Shown: positions 16,019-27,916 of the stretch, piece by piece | Layout: the number at the start of each line of letters is the position of its first letter | How positions within the stretch are numbered: position 1 is the first letter of the stretch | Source: RUG572 sp964386385 | GTDB lineage: Bacteria; Verrucomicrobiota; Kiritimatiellia; RFP12; UBA1067 | Assembly (NCBI GenBank): GCA_964386385.1 | Contig: CAYLRN010000016.1 | Span: 1 to 64,000 of the forward strand | DNA length: 64,000 bases | Reading direction: 5' to 3' | Notes under the pieces: generated by a model | What the model was told of the DNA's origin: nothing | The model's input: the letters and a program-made list of their open reading frames with translations, nothing else | Database searches by the model: none | Made by a program: the position numbers and the translations under genes

Positions 16019-16945
16019 CTACCACGCCTTTGCATCCTCAAGGTTGATGTCGTTCAGATTGGGATTGAACCATGCTTTCATGCTCAAACCGATTGCAAGG
16101 TTCATTTTCTCGCCAATGCGCCCATAGTTTGCGCACATGACCCGCCCAAGTTCGTTTGTCGCCGTTCTCGCCCGAAAGACGAAATACTCATTGCCAGCCG
16201 GAAGCGACTTCTTTACCATGCGATCGTTTTTGCGCTCACGCTCAAGAACGATCGACTTGTAAAAGACTGCGTTCGTGTCGGCCTTGTACGCATATGCGAA
16301 TTTGCTAAAAGGTTCGCATTTCGCCGAATAGAAACCGTCTACGACATTTGGCAGACTCAATGTCAGCCTATTCCAATAGGTCACGCCCCAGCCGTCTTCT
16401 GGATGTTCTGTCGCTTCGTAAAGAAGCGACATATCCTTGTGTCTTCCGTTGCCATGTGGTGGACACCATTGACAGGACTCAAGGTCGAGAAAGAAAACTT
16501 CGTTCGTCACGGGAAACGCCCAATACTGCTTGTGGCTGAAATTGAGCGCAATGGGCTTCCGCTTCTTTTTGAGCACCGCCGTTGTCTCCACCGTTCCATT
16601 AGACCATTTGCGCAGCCGTTTCGCGTCCGTGTCGGATAGCAGCCTGAAACTCGGAACTGCCTTCGTCTCGTAGTAACCATCCTTGCGAATCCACACATGG
16701 GCTTCCCCAATGCACTTTCCCTTGGCGTAGAAACACCCATGAGCGTCGGTCCTGCCACGCTTGGAATCGACTTTTTCAGGCGTGACGTAGAATGTGACGG
16801 ATATTGTCGCATCAGGCACGACTTCCCCCATGTCGTCGACAACCTTGATCTTGATGTCGGCCAAAGCCCCGTCGATGATTGGGCTGTACACAGCGCCAAA
16901 TGTGGCAAGCACCACTGTCGCAAACAGACAGAACAACGATTTCAT
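16019..16945 (-). CDS. Secreted protein with carboxypeptidase-regulatory-like domain
   Basis: 308 residues with a signal peptide (LFCLFATVVLATFGAVY). Residues ~28-110 (IKIKVVDDMGEVVPDATISVTF, RTDAHGCFYAKGK, AHVWIRKDGYYE) match the pattern of carboxypeptidase-regulatory-like / Ig-like surface domains. The remainder, with a CQWCPPHG motif, matches nothing I know. Codon and base usage are less G+C-rich than the flanking operons. It overlaps the preceding hydrolase gene by 4 nt (ATGA), so the two are translated together. Function unknown; an envelope or extracellular role is likely. Confidence 0.7.
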   Translation of the reverse strand: MKSLFCLFATVVLATFGAVYSPIIDGALADIKIKVVDDMGEVVPDATISVTFYVTPEKVDSKRGRTDAHGCFYAKGKCIGEAHVWIRKDGYYETKAVPSFRLLSDTDAKRLRKWSNGTVETTAVLKKKRKPIALNFSHKQYWAFPVTNEVFFLDLESCQWCPPHGNGRHKDMSLLYEATEHPEDGWGVTYWNRLTLSLPNVVDGFYSAKCEPFSKFAYAYKADTNAVFYKSIVLERERKNDRMVKKSLPAGNEYFVFRARTATNELGRVMCANYGRIGEKMNLAIGLSMKAWFNPNLNDINLEDAKAW

Positions 16946-18090
16946 TGATTCAATCCTCCCACCTCAACTATCTTCTTGAATACTGGATGCACGAAGAAAT
17001 AGGCGACGTCCTTTATGTCTGAATGAAGGAATCTTCCTCCGAGGTCTCCATCGTCGGGTCGTGGCCATGTGTTCGCCATGAACTGCGGCGTGTTCATGTC
17101 AAACGAAGTGACATTGACATCCTCCAGATCGATTCTTCCCGCAGGCGGCGAAAGCGCGGGAATGCCTTGCGCAAGATGGAAGTCCGTTTCGAGGCGCGTG
17201 GCCATATTGTTGGTTATCGAAATCGGATGAATGTCGAACACGGTGTTAGTCGCGAAGACGGAAATATCGGTCACGGAGTTTGCCTCTGCACTGCTCCATT
17301 TTCTGAAGCCAAACACGTTCTTGCGGAATCCCCATCCTGACCATTCCGTAGTTCCAATGAAGCCCAACAGCGATTTGCGCCCTTTCCAGATTTCCTGCTT
17401 ATGCCATGAATAGCGATCCCCCCAATTGCCTGACGGACTTAAACCGTTGTACCACGCCGGATTGTGTGCGTCCGCGTACAACTCCAGGACTTCATCTCCA
17501 GAAGAATAGAAGTTCACGGCAACGGATTTGACGCCGGCAAATCTGCCGCGCCATGTCAGTTTACTCCGCGTATCGCCAATCGGAAACCGCTGATGCCAAA
17601 GCGCAGTCCAACAGGCATTTGTATAATCCACCCAGTCATCGTGGACAAGACCGTTGGTTGGCGACACATCCGCAAGTTCGGAATCAAAAGCCTCTGAAGG
17701 GATGGCGGAATTAAGCATAATCAACTTGTCAACCCGCATCCCATAGTCCTGAATCGCAGCGGCGGCAACCATAGTGCCGAGACTATGCGCTATTACAACG
17801 CGCCGCCCCGGAATGTCGTTCACATACGACGCAAGGCGCGAAGCGGTCACAAAGGCATTCGAGACGTTGACATGGTAGTTGTAGGACAGTCCGATGTCGG
17901 ACTCCCATGCAATCGGATAGAACTTCATGTTCGCACCGGCCTGCCACAGCCGCTTGAACATTTCCGAAGCCCACGCGCGAGCGTCATCTTCACTTATGTT
18001 CGCTCCATGGATGAAAAAGACATTGGACTTCTCTGCGCATACGGTCATTGACAACGCCGCCGCAAATGCCAAAACCAGAAGACTTCTCAT
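16942..18090 (-). CDS. Secreted alpha/beta-hydrolase (lipase/esterase-like)
   Basis: 382 residues. Signal peptide RSLLVLAFAAALSMTVCA, then NVFFIHGANI (oxyanion region) and VVIAHSLGTMVAA with the nucleophile Ser at ~103 in a HSLGT variant of GxSxG. Candidate acid and base residues lie further on, but I cannot assign them. It probably cleaves an ester in the periplasm or outside the cell. The ATG at 18090 is preceded directly by ten G residues on the coding strand, with no other ribosome-binding site. The frame is open upstream to a TTG at 18150, which would bury the signal peptide, so I reject that start. Base composition is lower in G+C than the surroundings. Confidence 0.75.
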   Translation of the reverse strand: MRSLLVLAFAAALSMTVCAEKSNVFFIHGANISEDDARAWASEMFKRLWQAGANMKFYPIAWESDIGLSYNYHVNVSNAFVTASRLASYVNDIPGRRVVIAHSLGTMVAAAAIQDYGMRVDKLIMLNSAIPSEAFDSELADVSPTNGLVHDDWVDYTNACWTALWHQRFPIGDTRSKLTWRGRFAGVKSVAVNFYSSGDEVLELYADAHNPAWYNGLSPSGNWGDRYSWHKQEIWKGRKSLLGFIGTTEWSGWGFRKNVFGFRKWSSAEANSVTDISVFATNTVFDIHPISITNNMATRLETDFHLAQGIPALSPPAGRIDLEDVNVTSFDMNTPQFMANTWPRPDDGDLGGRFLHSDIKDVAYFFVHPVFKKIVEVGGLNQ

Positions 18091-18100
18091 CCCCCCCCCC
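18091..18100. repeat. Poly-G10 tract abutting a start codon
   Basis: Ten C residues on the plus strand, i.e. ten G immediately 5' of the ATG of the hydrolase gene. The tract takes the place of the Shine-Dalgarno sequence. Homopolymers of this length slip easily, so the spacing or the frame from any upstream start may vary between cells. Confidence 0.9.
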
Positions 18101-18150
18101 TCACTTCCTTTTCCGTATATTGACTTCCTTGTCAAACCCTGCCTCGACAA

Positions 18151-19929
18151 CTATTCCTCTTCTTCGTCGCCGTCGTCGCCGCCGCCCATGGCGGCGGACA
18201 TCGACGCGGCGGTGAAAGCGTTGAAGAGCGCGCCGAAGTTCTTGAGCTCGTCCCCGGCGATCCGCGTCTGGAACCGCATCGAGCCGTCGCCGCGCACCCA
18301 CATGGCGCCGGCAATTCCACTGTTCGGATCCGCAGGCGGCAGCGCGGCGATCATCGTCTTGACCTGCGCCCCCGACTCATCGTCCATCAGCTGGACGGTC
18401 CGCGGCAGGACGACGTCGCGCAGAAGCGCGTAGACTGCTCCGTGGAACACCATCGCCGGACGCTCCGCGTCGACTTCCGGAAGGACTGCGGAAATGCGCT
18501 TCGCGGCGTCCCCCCCCCCTGCGGCAGGGCGCCTGAAGCCCGGACAGGCAATCGTCTCGCGATAGGAATTCCCGTCGCACTTCATCGAAACGGCGATCTT
18601 CACGTCGCCAAGGACGGCCTTGACGTTCTCCTTCGCCGGCCCCAGCGCCTTGTGCGCCTCGTCGCCGGGCTTGATCCCCTCCTGCGCGGCCGCCAGGTCG
18701 ATCAGCGCGCCGAAGTCGAATTCATAGACCCCATCGCCCTTGTCCACGACGACGTCGAACTTCGGGAACTGCCTTTTCATGGCCGCCGCGATCCTCGACA
18801 ACGCCCCCCTAGCAAGCGCGAACCTCTCCTTCGCCCCTTCCGCCATTCCGTCAGCGACGACGCCGGGCCTGCCGGCGCCGTCTACGGCGAGCGCTCCGGC
18901 AGTCCAGTCGCCGGGCTTGGGCGCGGACGTCTTCCTCATCAGCTCCACCACGGCGTCGCGCACCTCCTGCATGAACTTCCGGTAGGGCTTCGCGGACGGA
19001 TCGGACTTGGACAGCTTGACGGCCTCGTCAATCGTCCGGACACACTCCTCGACGTACGCCTTGAACTCGGCCTCGGACGTGCAGCCGTTGGCGACGTATT
19101 CGCTGCCGGCAAAGAACAGCTGCGCCGACGCCGGAATCGTCTCCAGCGCCTTGGGGGGAAGCGCGCAGGCGGAGACGGGGACGGTCACCGCGCCGGGACG
19201 CGCGGTCACCGAACCCGCGATGGAAATCCCCTTCTCGTCGAGGTCGATGGAAACGTCGGCCCCCACGTACTTCTTCATCGCGGACTTCATGCAGTTCGCG
19301 CAGGAAATCGCCTTGACTCCGCGCTCCGTCAGAGACAGGCGGGCAAGCGGCCCGGCCTTGCCGGCGTCGTCGATCGGGGCGACTTTCCCGAAATCGTCAA
19401 GAGCCCGCTTCGCCAACGCTGCGGAAGAGGCGAACGCGCAGTAGCGACCGTCCTTCGAGAACGCCGCGTACTGCGCCTTCGGACGCGTCTCGCTGGCAAG
19501 AAGGTGCAGCGTGCCGTCGGCGGCCTTCGTCGACCCCGGGTTGTTGAGCAGCATCATCGCCGCCTTGTCCACGCTCGGATAGACGAGCGCGATGTCGTGC
19601 AGCTCCGAAAACGCGGTGACGTCGTCGTTCGTCATCGCCACCTCCCACGCCGGCATCTGGACGTACGACAGCCAGCATATCGGCGAAGACGAGTTGAACG
19701 CGCCGTAGGACTGCGTCAGCTGCTGCTGCATCGCAGACCCCACCAGCATCGGCACGAGCGGATTGTTTATCATGATCCCAAGCCTCGCGACCTTCGCGGT
19801 GACGTCCTCGAAGGGGGCGAGGACCAGCGATCCGGCAAGGACCGGCTTCGACTTGGTCTCCTCGACTATCCCCGCCCGCGCCGCGACCGCGACGAGCGCA
19901 AACGCCGTCAACCAGAACAACTTCTTCAT
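18151..19929 (-). CDS. Large secreted protein of unknown family, acidic C-terminus
   Basis: 592 residues with a signal peptide (KLFWLTAFALVAVAARAG). It is Ala/Lys/Asp-rich, with one Cys pair (SCANCMKS), and ends in GGGDDGDEEEE. No family is recognised; the pattern (LLASETRPKAQYAAFSKDGRYCAFASS) hints at a repeated alpha/beta surface domain but proves nothing. A poly-G10 tract (18510-18519) encodes Gly-Gly-Gly near residue 471; a one-base slip would truncate the last ~120 residues. The ATG at 19929 is preferred over 19956 because it starts a proper signal peptide. It lies 37 nt downstream of the RNase Y gene. Confidence 0.7.
   Translation of the reverse strand: MKKLFWLTAFALVAVAARAGIVEETKSKPVLAGSLVLAPFEDVTAKVARLGIMINNPLVPMLVGSAMQQQLTQSYGAFNSSSPICWLSYVQMPAWEVAMTNDDVTAFSELHDIALVYPSVDKAAMMLLNNPGSTKAADGTLHLLASETRPKAQYAAFSKDGRYCAFASSAALAKRALDDFGKVAPIDDAGKAGPLARLSLTERGVKAISCANCMKSAMKKYVGADVSIDLDEKGISIAGSVTARPGAVTVPVSACALPPKALETIPASAQLFFAGSEYVANGCTSEAEFKAYVEECVRTIDEAVKLSKSDPSAKPYRKFMQEVRDAVVELMRKTSAPKPGDWTAGALAVDGAGRPGVVADGMAEGAKERFALARGALSRIAAAMKRQFPKFDVVVDKGDGVYEFDFGALIDLAAAQEGIKPGDEAHKALGPAKENVKAVLGDVKIAVSMKCDGNSYRETIACPGFRRPAAGGGDAAKRISAVLPEVDAERPAMVFHGAVYALLRDVVLPRTVQLMDDESGAQVKTMIAALPPADPNSGIAGAMWVRGDGSMRFQTRIAGDELKNFGALFNAFTAASMSAAMGGGDDGDEEEE
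18510..18519. repeat. Poly-G10 tract inside a coding sequence
   Basis: Ten C residues on the plus strand within the large secreted protein gene. At present the tract is in frame (Gly-Gly-Gly between AA and DAAKR). Confidence 0.9.
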
Positions 19930-19966
19930 TCCCGTACTCCTTTTCATTGATGCCAACCCGCAGACA

Positions 19967-21550
19967 CTACCTTGCGTATTCCACGCACTTCAATTCCCTG
20001 ACCACCGTCACGCGCACCATGCCGGGCGTCTTCGCCCGCTCCGACACCTCGCGGCAGATCTCCCCGGCAAGCGACGCGGCGTCGGCGTCCGTCACGGCCT
20101 TCGGGTCGACGAACACGCGCAGGTCGCGCCCGGACTGCACGGCAAAGGCGTTGACGACGCCGGAATGCGCCATCGCAAGCCTCTCCACCTGCTCAAGCCG
20201 CTCGACGTAGTTCGCCGCGTTATCGCGCCGCGCCCCGGGACGGGCGGCGGAAATGGCGTCCGCCGCCGCGCAGACGGCGCCGTACACGCCGCCGTCCGTA
20301 CCCGGGTCTCCGTGATGCGCCGCCACCGCCGCGCAGACGTCCTCCGCCTCGCCGTGCGCCGCAAGCCACTTCGCCCCCAGAATCGCGTGCGCGCCCTTCT
20401 TCTCCGCCGTCATCGCCTTGCCGACGTCGTGCAGAAATCCGATTCGCCGCGCAAGGTCCGCGTCAAGCCCAAGCTCCGACGCCATCACCCCGGAGAGAAG
20501 CGCGACTTCCACGGAATGGCGCAGCACGTTCTGCGTGAACGACGTGCGGTACTTCAGCATCCCCATCATCCGCGCGGTCTCCGACGAAAGGCCGGAGACG
20601 CCGGCCTCCACCGCGGCATCCGCGCCGGCCTCGGACATCGACGCCTCCACCGCCTCCGCCGCCTTTACGAGCGCGGACTCGATTGCGGTTGGATGGATGC
20701 GCCCGTCGGCAAGAAGGCCGGCCATCGCAATGCGCGCGGTCTCGCGCCGCACTGGGTCGAAAGAGGAAAGGACGACCATGCCCGGCGATTCGTCCAGCAG
20801 AACCGACACCCCCGACGCCGCCTCGAACGCGCGGACGTTGCGCCCGTCGCGTCCGACAATCCGTCCCTTCGCGTCGTCGTCCGGCAGCGGAATCGCCGTC
20901 GTCGTCAGCTCCGCCACGTGCGACGCCGCGCAGCGCTGCACGGCCTCCGCCAGAATCTGCGCGGCCAGGGCGTCGCCGCGTTCGCGCGCGGCCTCCTGTA
21001 TCCGGCGCGAAAGGATCGCCGCGTCGGCGCGCAGCTCCGCGTTCGCCTGGGCGAGGATTTCCTTCCTCGCGTCAAGATGCGTCATCCGCGCCAGGGTCTG
21101 CAGCCTTGAATCGGCGGCGCGCGCCATCTCATGCGCCTCCTCCGCGGCCTTCGCCGCCACGTCGGCCTTCGCCGCAACGGTCGCCTCGCGCTCGTCCAGG
21201 GCGGCGGACTTCCGGTCCAGGTTCGCCTCGCGCCGCGTCTGACGCTCTTCAATGGAGTTGAGCTCTTCGCGGCGCGCGCGCGTGGAGGCCTCGAACTCCT
21301 CCCTCGCCTTCACGACGGCGGCGCGCGCCGCAATGTCCGCCTCCTTCATCCGCGCGGCGATCTCGGCCTCGCAGGCCTTTTCGCGAAGCCCCATGCGCCG
21401 CTCGATTGCGCCGGCAAGCCAGCGCCCGACGAGTGCGCGGACGGCATAGCCGGCCGCCGCCCCGAACGCCAGAAGGCCGGCGATGACGAGGATGGCCACC
21501 CCGTCGGAGAGGCCGCCCCACGTCGTGCCGGATAGCGCAAGAAACAGCAT
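19967..21550 (-). CDS. rny: Ribonuclease Y
   Basis: 527 residues in the RNase Y order: N-terminal membrane helix (GVAILVIAGLLAFGAAAGYAV), long Ala/Glu/Arg-rich coiled coil (~50-200), KH domain with GRIVGRDGRNVRAFE (~229-243), and HD domain with LRHSVEVALLSG, the metal-binding FLHDVGKAM (HD at 374-375) and AAHHGD. It is a membrane-bound endoribonuclease that initiates mRNA decay. It starts 19 nt after the xseB-like gene and probably shares its transcript. Confidence 0.93.
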   Translation of the reverse strand: MLFLALSGTTWGGLSDGVAILVIAGLLAFGAAAGYAVRALVGRWLAGAIERRMGLREKACEAEIAARMKEADIAARAAVVKAREEFEASTRARREELNSIEERQTRREANLDRKSAALDEREATVAAKADVAAKAAEEAHEMARAADSRLQTLARMTHLDARKEILAQANAELRADAAILSRRIQEAARERGDALAAQILAEAVQRCAASHVAELTTTAIPLPDDDAKGRIVGRDGRNVRAFEAASGVSVLLDESPGMVVLSSFDPVRRETARIAMAGLLADGRIHPTAIESALVKAAEAVEASMSEAGADAAVEAGVSGLSSETARMMGMLKYRTSFTQNVLRHSVEVALLSGVMASELGLDADLARRIGFLHDVGKAMTAEKKGAHAILGAKWLAAHGEAEDVCAAVAAHHGDPGTDGGVYGAVCAAADAISAARPGARRDNAANYVERLEQVERLAMAHSGVVNAFAVQSGRDLRVFVDPKAVTDADAASLAGEICREVSERAKTPGMVRVTVVRELKCVEYAR

Positions 21551-21569
21551 TGCCGAAACCCTTCGCGAA

Positions 21570-21914
21570 TCAGTCCCTCTTCAAGTCCAGCGGCTCCACG
21601 CCGCCGGGGGCGGCGGACGAGACCTTCTCGATTCGACGGCGGATTCCGTCCAGTTCCTCCGTGCAGAACTTCACCAGCTCTCGCCCCTTCTCGAAGTCCT
21701 TGACCATGTCGTCGAGCGACAGTGTCCCCGACTCCATCCGCGCGACAAGGTCATCGAGATCCTTCAGGGTCTTCTCGAACGAGGGCCTTGCGGCGGACTT
21801 CGCCTTCCTTGCGGACGCCTTCCTCTCCGCGGCCTTCTTCTCCGCAGACTCCCCTGCGGAGGATTCTTCCGCAGCGGCGTTTTCCACAACGGAACCTATC
21901 TCTTCTCCATCCAT
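21570..21914 (-). CDS. xseB: Exodeoxyribonuclease VII small subunit
   Basis: 114 residues. The XseB signature is in the C-terminal half: FEKTLKDLDDLVARMESGTLSLDDMVKDFEKGRELVKFCTEEL. The first ~45 residues are an acidic and then Ala/Lys-rich extension, longer than in typical XseB proteins of 70-80 residues. The ATG at 21914 has a strong GAGGAGG upstream; the frame is open to 21953 without a site. The partner xseA is not in the window. It begins 10 nt after the purL stop. Confidence 0.82.
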   Translation of the reverse strand: MDGEEIGSVVENAAAEESSAGESAEKKAAERKASARKAKSAARPSFEKTLKDLDDLVARMESGTLSLDDMVKDFEKGRELVKFCTEELDGIRRRIEKVSSAAPGGVEPLDLKRD

Positions 21915-21924
21915 GTAGTCCTCC

Positions 21925-25815
<3,891 letters not shown>

Positions 25816-25895
25816 CAGTCAGACCTTTCAGTTTAAATTCATTGCGCCCCGGCGGATTCCGCCGCATTCCATCAAGACGTCAGACGCATTCGGGC

Positions 25896-25904
25896 ATTAT
25901 ACCA
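25896..25904 (-). promoter_or_regulatory. Extended -10 promoter TGGTATAAT for purL
   Basis: On the minus strand TGGTATAAT lies at 25904-25896, about 80 nt upstream of the purL ATG. The TG one base before TATAAT is the extended -10 form. No good -35 is visible at 16-18 bp. Confidence 0.6.
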
Positions 25905-25954
25905 CAAAGGCGGACGTTGCGGACGGCCGCGCTCCCGATTGGCCCGACGGCCGA

Positions 25955-26731
25955 TCAGCCGAAGAGCGAAACGGCGTTCCGATGCACGATGGCGGCGAGG
26001 CGGTCCGGCTCCGCGCCGCGAAAGGCGGCGAGGAAGCGGACGACGTGGACGACGAAGGCCGGCTCGTTCGTCTTTCCTCGAAGCGGGACGGGCGCCAGGT
26101 ACGGCGAGTCGGTCTCGACGAGCAGACGGTCGTCCGGCACGTACCGCGCCGAGTCGCGCACCGTCTCCGCGCTTTTGAACGTCACTATTCCGGAGAACGA
26201 GACCATGAAGCCGCGGTCAAGGGCCTTCCCCGCGAACGCGGGCGGGCCCGAATAGCAGTGGATCACGCCGCGAAGCCTGTCGCCGTGGCGCCACGGCACT
26301 TCGTCGAGGACGCCCAGCGTCGCGTCGTCCGCCTCCCGCGTGTGGACGACGACCGGCAGCGCCCTCTCGTCCGCGACGGCAAGCTGCCGGGCGAACAGTT
26401 CGCACTGCGCCTTCGCGCTCTCGGGCGAATAGTGGAAGTCGAGCCCGACTTCGCCGACCGCGGCCGCAGACGGATGCGAATCGAGCAGGGCGCGCAGCGC
26501 GCGTTCCCATTCGTCCGCCCCGCGCGCCGCCGCCTGGTCGCGGTCGAACCCCAGCGCCGCGCGCACCATGCCGCCGCCGAGGCGTTCGGCGCACAGCGCG
26601 CCGTCGTTCAGCTCCGCGCTTCCGCCAACGGCGAGGACGCGCGTCGTCCCTGCCGCGCGGGCGCGTTCGAGAATCGCCGCGACTTCCGCGTCGCGCACCT
26701 CGAAATGCGCATGGGAATCGTACGCCTCCAT
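25955..26731 (-). CDS. tatD: TatD-family metal-dependent hydrolase
   Basis: 258 residues. Metal-binding motifs in family order: DSHAHF near the N-terminus, GEVGLDFHY (Glu), PVVVHTREADD (His), GVIHCYSG (His) and LVETDSPYLAP (Asp). TatD proteins are 3'-5' DNases or related phosphodiesterases acting in DNA repair or turnover. It lies 3 nt after the secreted-protein gene 26735-27610 and is probably co-transcribed with it. Confidence 0.92.
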   Translation of the reverse strand: MEAYDSHAHFEVRDAEVAAILERARAAGTTRVLAVGGSAELNDGALCAERLGGGMVRAALGFDRDQAAARGADEWERALRALLDSHPSAAAVGEVGLDFHYSPESAKAQCELFARQLAVADERALPVVVHTREADDATLGVLDEVPWRHGDRLRGVIHCYSGPPAFAGKALDRGFMVSFSGIVTFKSAETVRDSARYVPDDRLLVETDSPYLAPVPLRGKTNEPAFVVHVVRFLAAFRGAEPDRLAAIVHRNAVSLFG

Positions 26732-26734
26732 GCG

Positions 26735-27610
26735 CTACTTCCTGAAGTTGACGCTGCCGCCGACGACGCTGCCGGAGAAGCGCGACTTTGCGCCGACGTC
26801 GAGGGTGGAGTTCTCCAGTACCACAAGGCCGCTGCCATCAAGGCGCTCAAGCGTCTCCGTGAGGCCGACGAGCGTCAGGCGCGCCCTGCCGCAGACGGTT
26901 ACGGGGCAGTTGGGCGGGACGGCGTCCAGCAGCTTGACGGGGAAGACCGTGCCGACGTCCTTGAAGCGCTCCTTCGGCGCCTCGAACTTCTCGACCGCGC
27001 CGATGCGCATCCAGTCGACGCGCGAGCCGTCCGCCGTGCCGGCCTCAAGCGTCCAGCTCATCGGGTCGCGTCCGATGGCGTCGTTCGCCGTCGCGAACGA
27101 ATAGCCGTCGATCGTGACGGGCCGGCCGAGGTCAACGACGAATGGGTTGAAGTAGCATTTCGTCTTCAAATCGCCATCGAAGCCCTTCCACGGCCCCTCA
27201 CGCCAGTCGCGCTCGCCGGTCATCGCGGAGGAGTCCTTCGGAAAGGGCAGCGTCTTCCCGCCGAGGAAAAGGCGGAACTCGCTGAACTGCGAACCCGACC
27301 CGGCATACTCCGGCGGACCGCCCTTCCCCGGCCGCGTGGCGGTGACGTTGAAGCGGAGATAGCGGGTCGTCACGGACGAGCCGGCGCCGCCGCTCCTGAA
27401 GACGACGTTGCCGTCCTTCACCACAAGCCCCGCGTTCGCCAGAAGGGCCGCGCTCAGGTCCAGCGTCCCCGCACCCTCCTTGACGAGCGGGCCGCCCTCG
27501 AAGCGGCGGCCGGCCTCGACCTTCACGATTTCGCCCGCGGGGACGGAAATCGTCTCCGCCCCGGCGGCGCACGTTGCCGCAAGCGCGGCGCAAAGCAATG
27601 CATTCTTCAT
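26735..27610 (-). CDS. Secreted protein with autotransporter-type beta-strand and discoidin-like region
   Basis: 291 residues with a signal peptide (ALLCAALAATCAAG). GAGTLDLSAALLANAGLVV and GDNVVF-like continuation resemble the autotransporter-associated beta-strand repeat. The middle (YLRFNVTATRPGKG, QFSEFRLFLGG, VVDLGRPVTIDGYSFATAND) resembles a discoidin / F5-8 type C sandwich, a carbohydrate- or surface-binding fold. The end (TLERLDGSGLVVLENSTLDVG, SGSVVGGSVNF) returns to beta-strand repeats. There is no membrane barrel, so it is probably exported to the surface or medium. The ATG at 27610 gives the signal peptide; the frame is open further but without export signal. Confidence 0.7.
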   Translation of the reverse strand: MKNALLCAALAATCAAGAETISVPAGEIVKVEAGRRFEGGPLVKEGAGTLDLSAALLANAGLVVKDGNVVFRSGGAGSSVTTRYLRFNVTATRPGKGGPPEYAGSGSQFSEFRLFLGGKTLPFPKDSSAMTGERDWREGPWKGFDGDLKTKCYFNPFVVDLGRPVTIDGYSFATANDAIGRDPMSWTLEAGTADGSRVDWMRIGAVEKFEAPKERFKDVGTVFPVKLLDAVPPNCPVTVCGRARLTLVGLTETLERLDGSGLVVLENSTLDVGAKSRFSGSVVGGSVNFRK

Positions 27611-27916
27611 CGTCTCGAATCTCCTTTCACATCTAAACAGCCGTTTCACGTCCCGGTCCCGGCCGATCGAGCCTGCGCGCGTCGCAGCGGCCGAATCGGC
27701 GCGACGCGCGGGAACGAGAAACGCCCACATTATACCGCCAACCTTGCCGCCGCGTCAATTTCGCCTGACGCGCCACAAAGAAGCCGGCGGTTGCCGAAGA
27801 CGGCGCGACGGGGACGTCGCGCCCTACCGAAATGCCTTCCCGTTCGCCATCTGGAATGCCATTCGCCTGACCATTCGGTAGGGCGGGGCGTCCCGCCCCG
27901 CCGTCGATCGCGCCGG
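27611..27916. repeat. Intergenic region with promoter and two palindromic repeat elements
   Basis: About 306 bp without a gene. It holds a GGTATAAT -10 on the minus strand (TATAAT at 27734-27729) for the 27610 gene, and two elements of the palindromic family: 27802-27828 (GGCGCGACG / CGTCGCGCC arms plus CCTACC) and 27877-27902 (GGTAGGGCG plus GGCGGG-type arms). The two elements face each other and may terminate the gene chain that ends at 27917. Confidence 0.75.

Noticed and set aside
16942..18150. Longer hydrolase starting at the TTG at 18150
   Set aside because: It would put about 20 residues before the signal peptide and read through the poly-G tract; the ATG at 18090 gives a normal exported protein.
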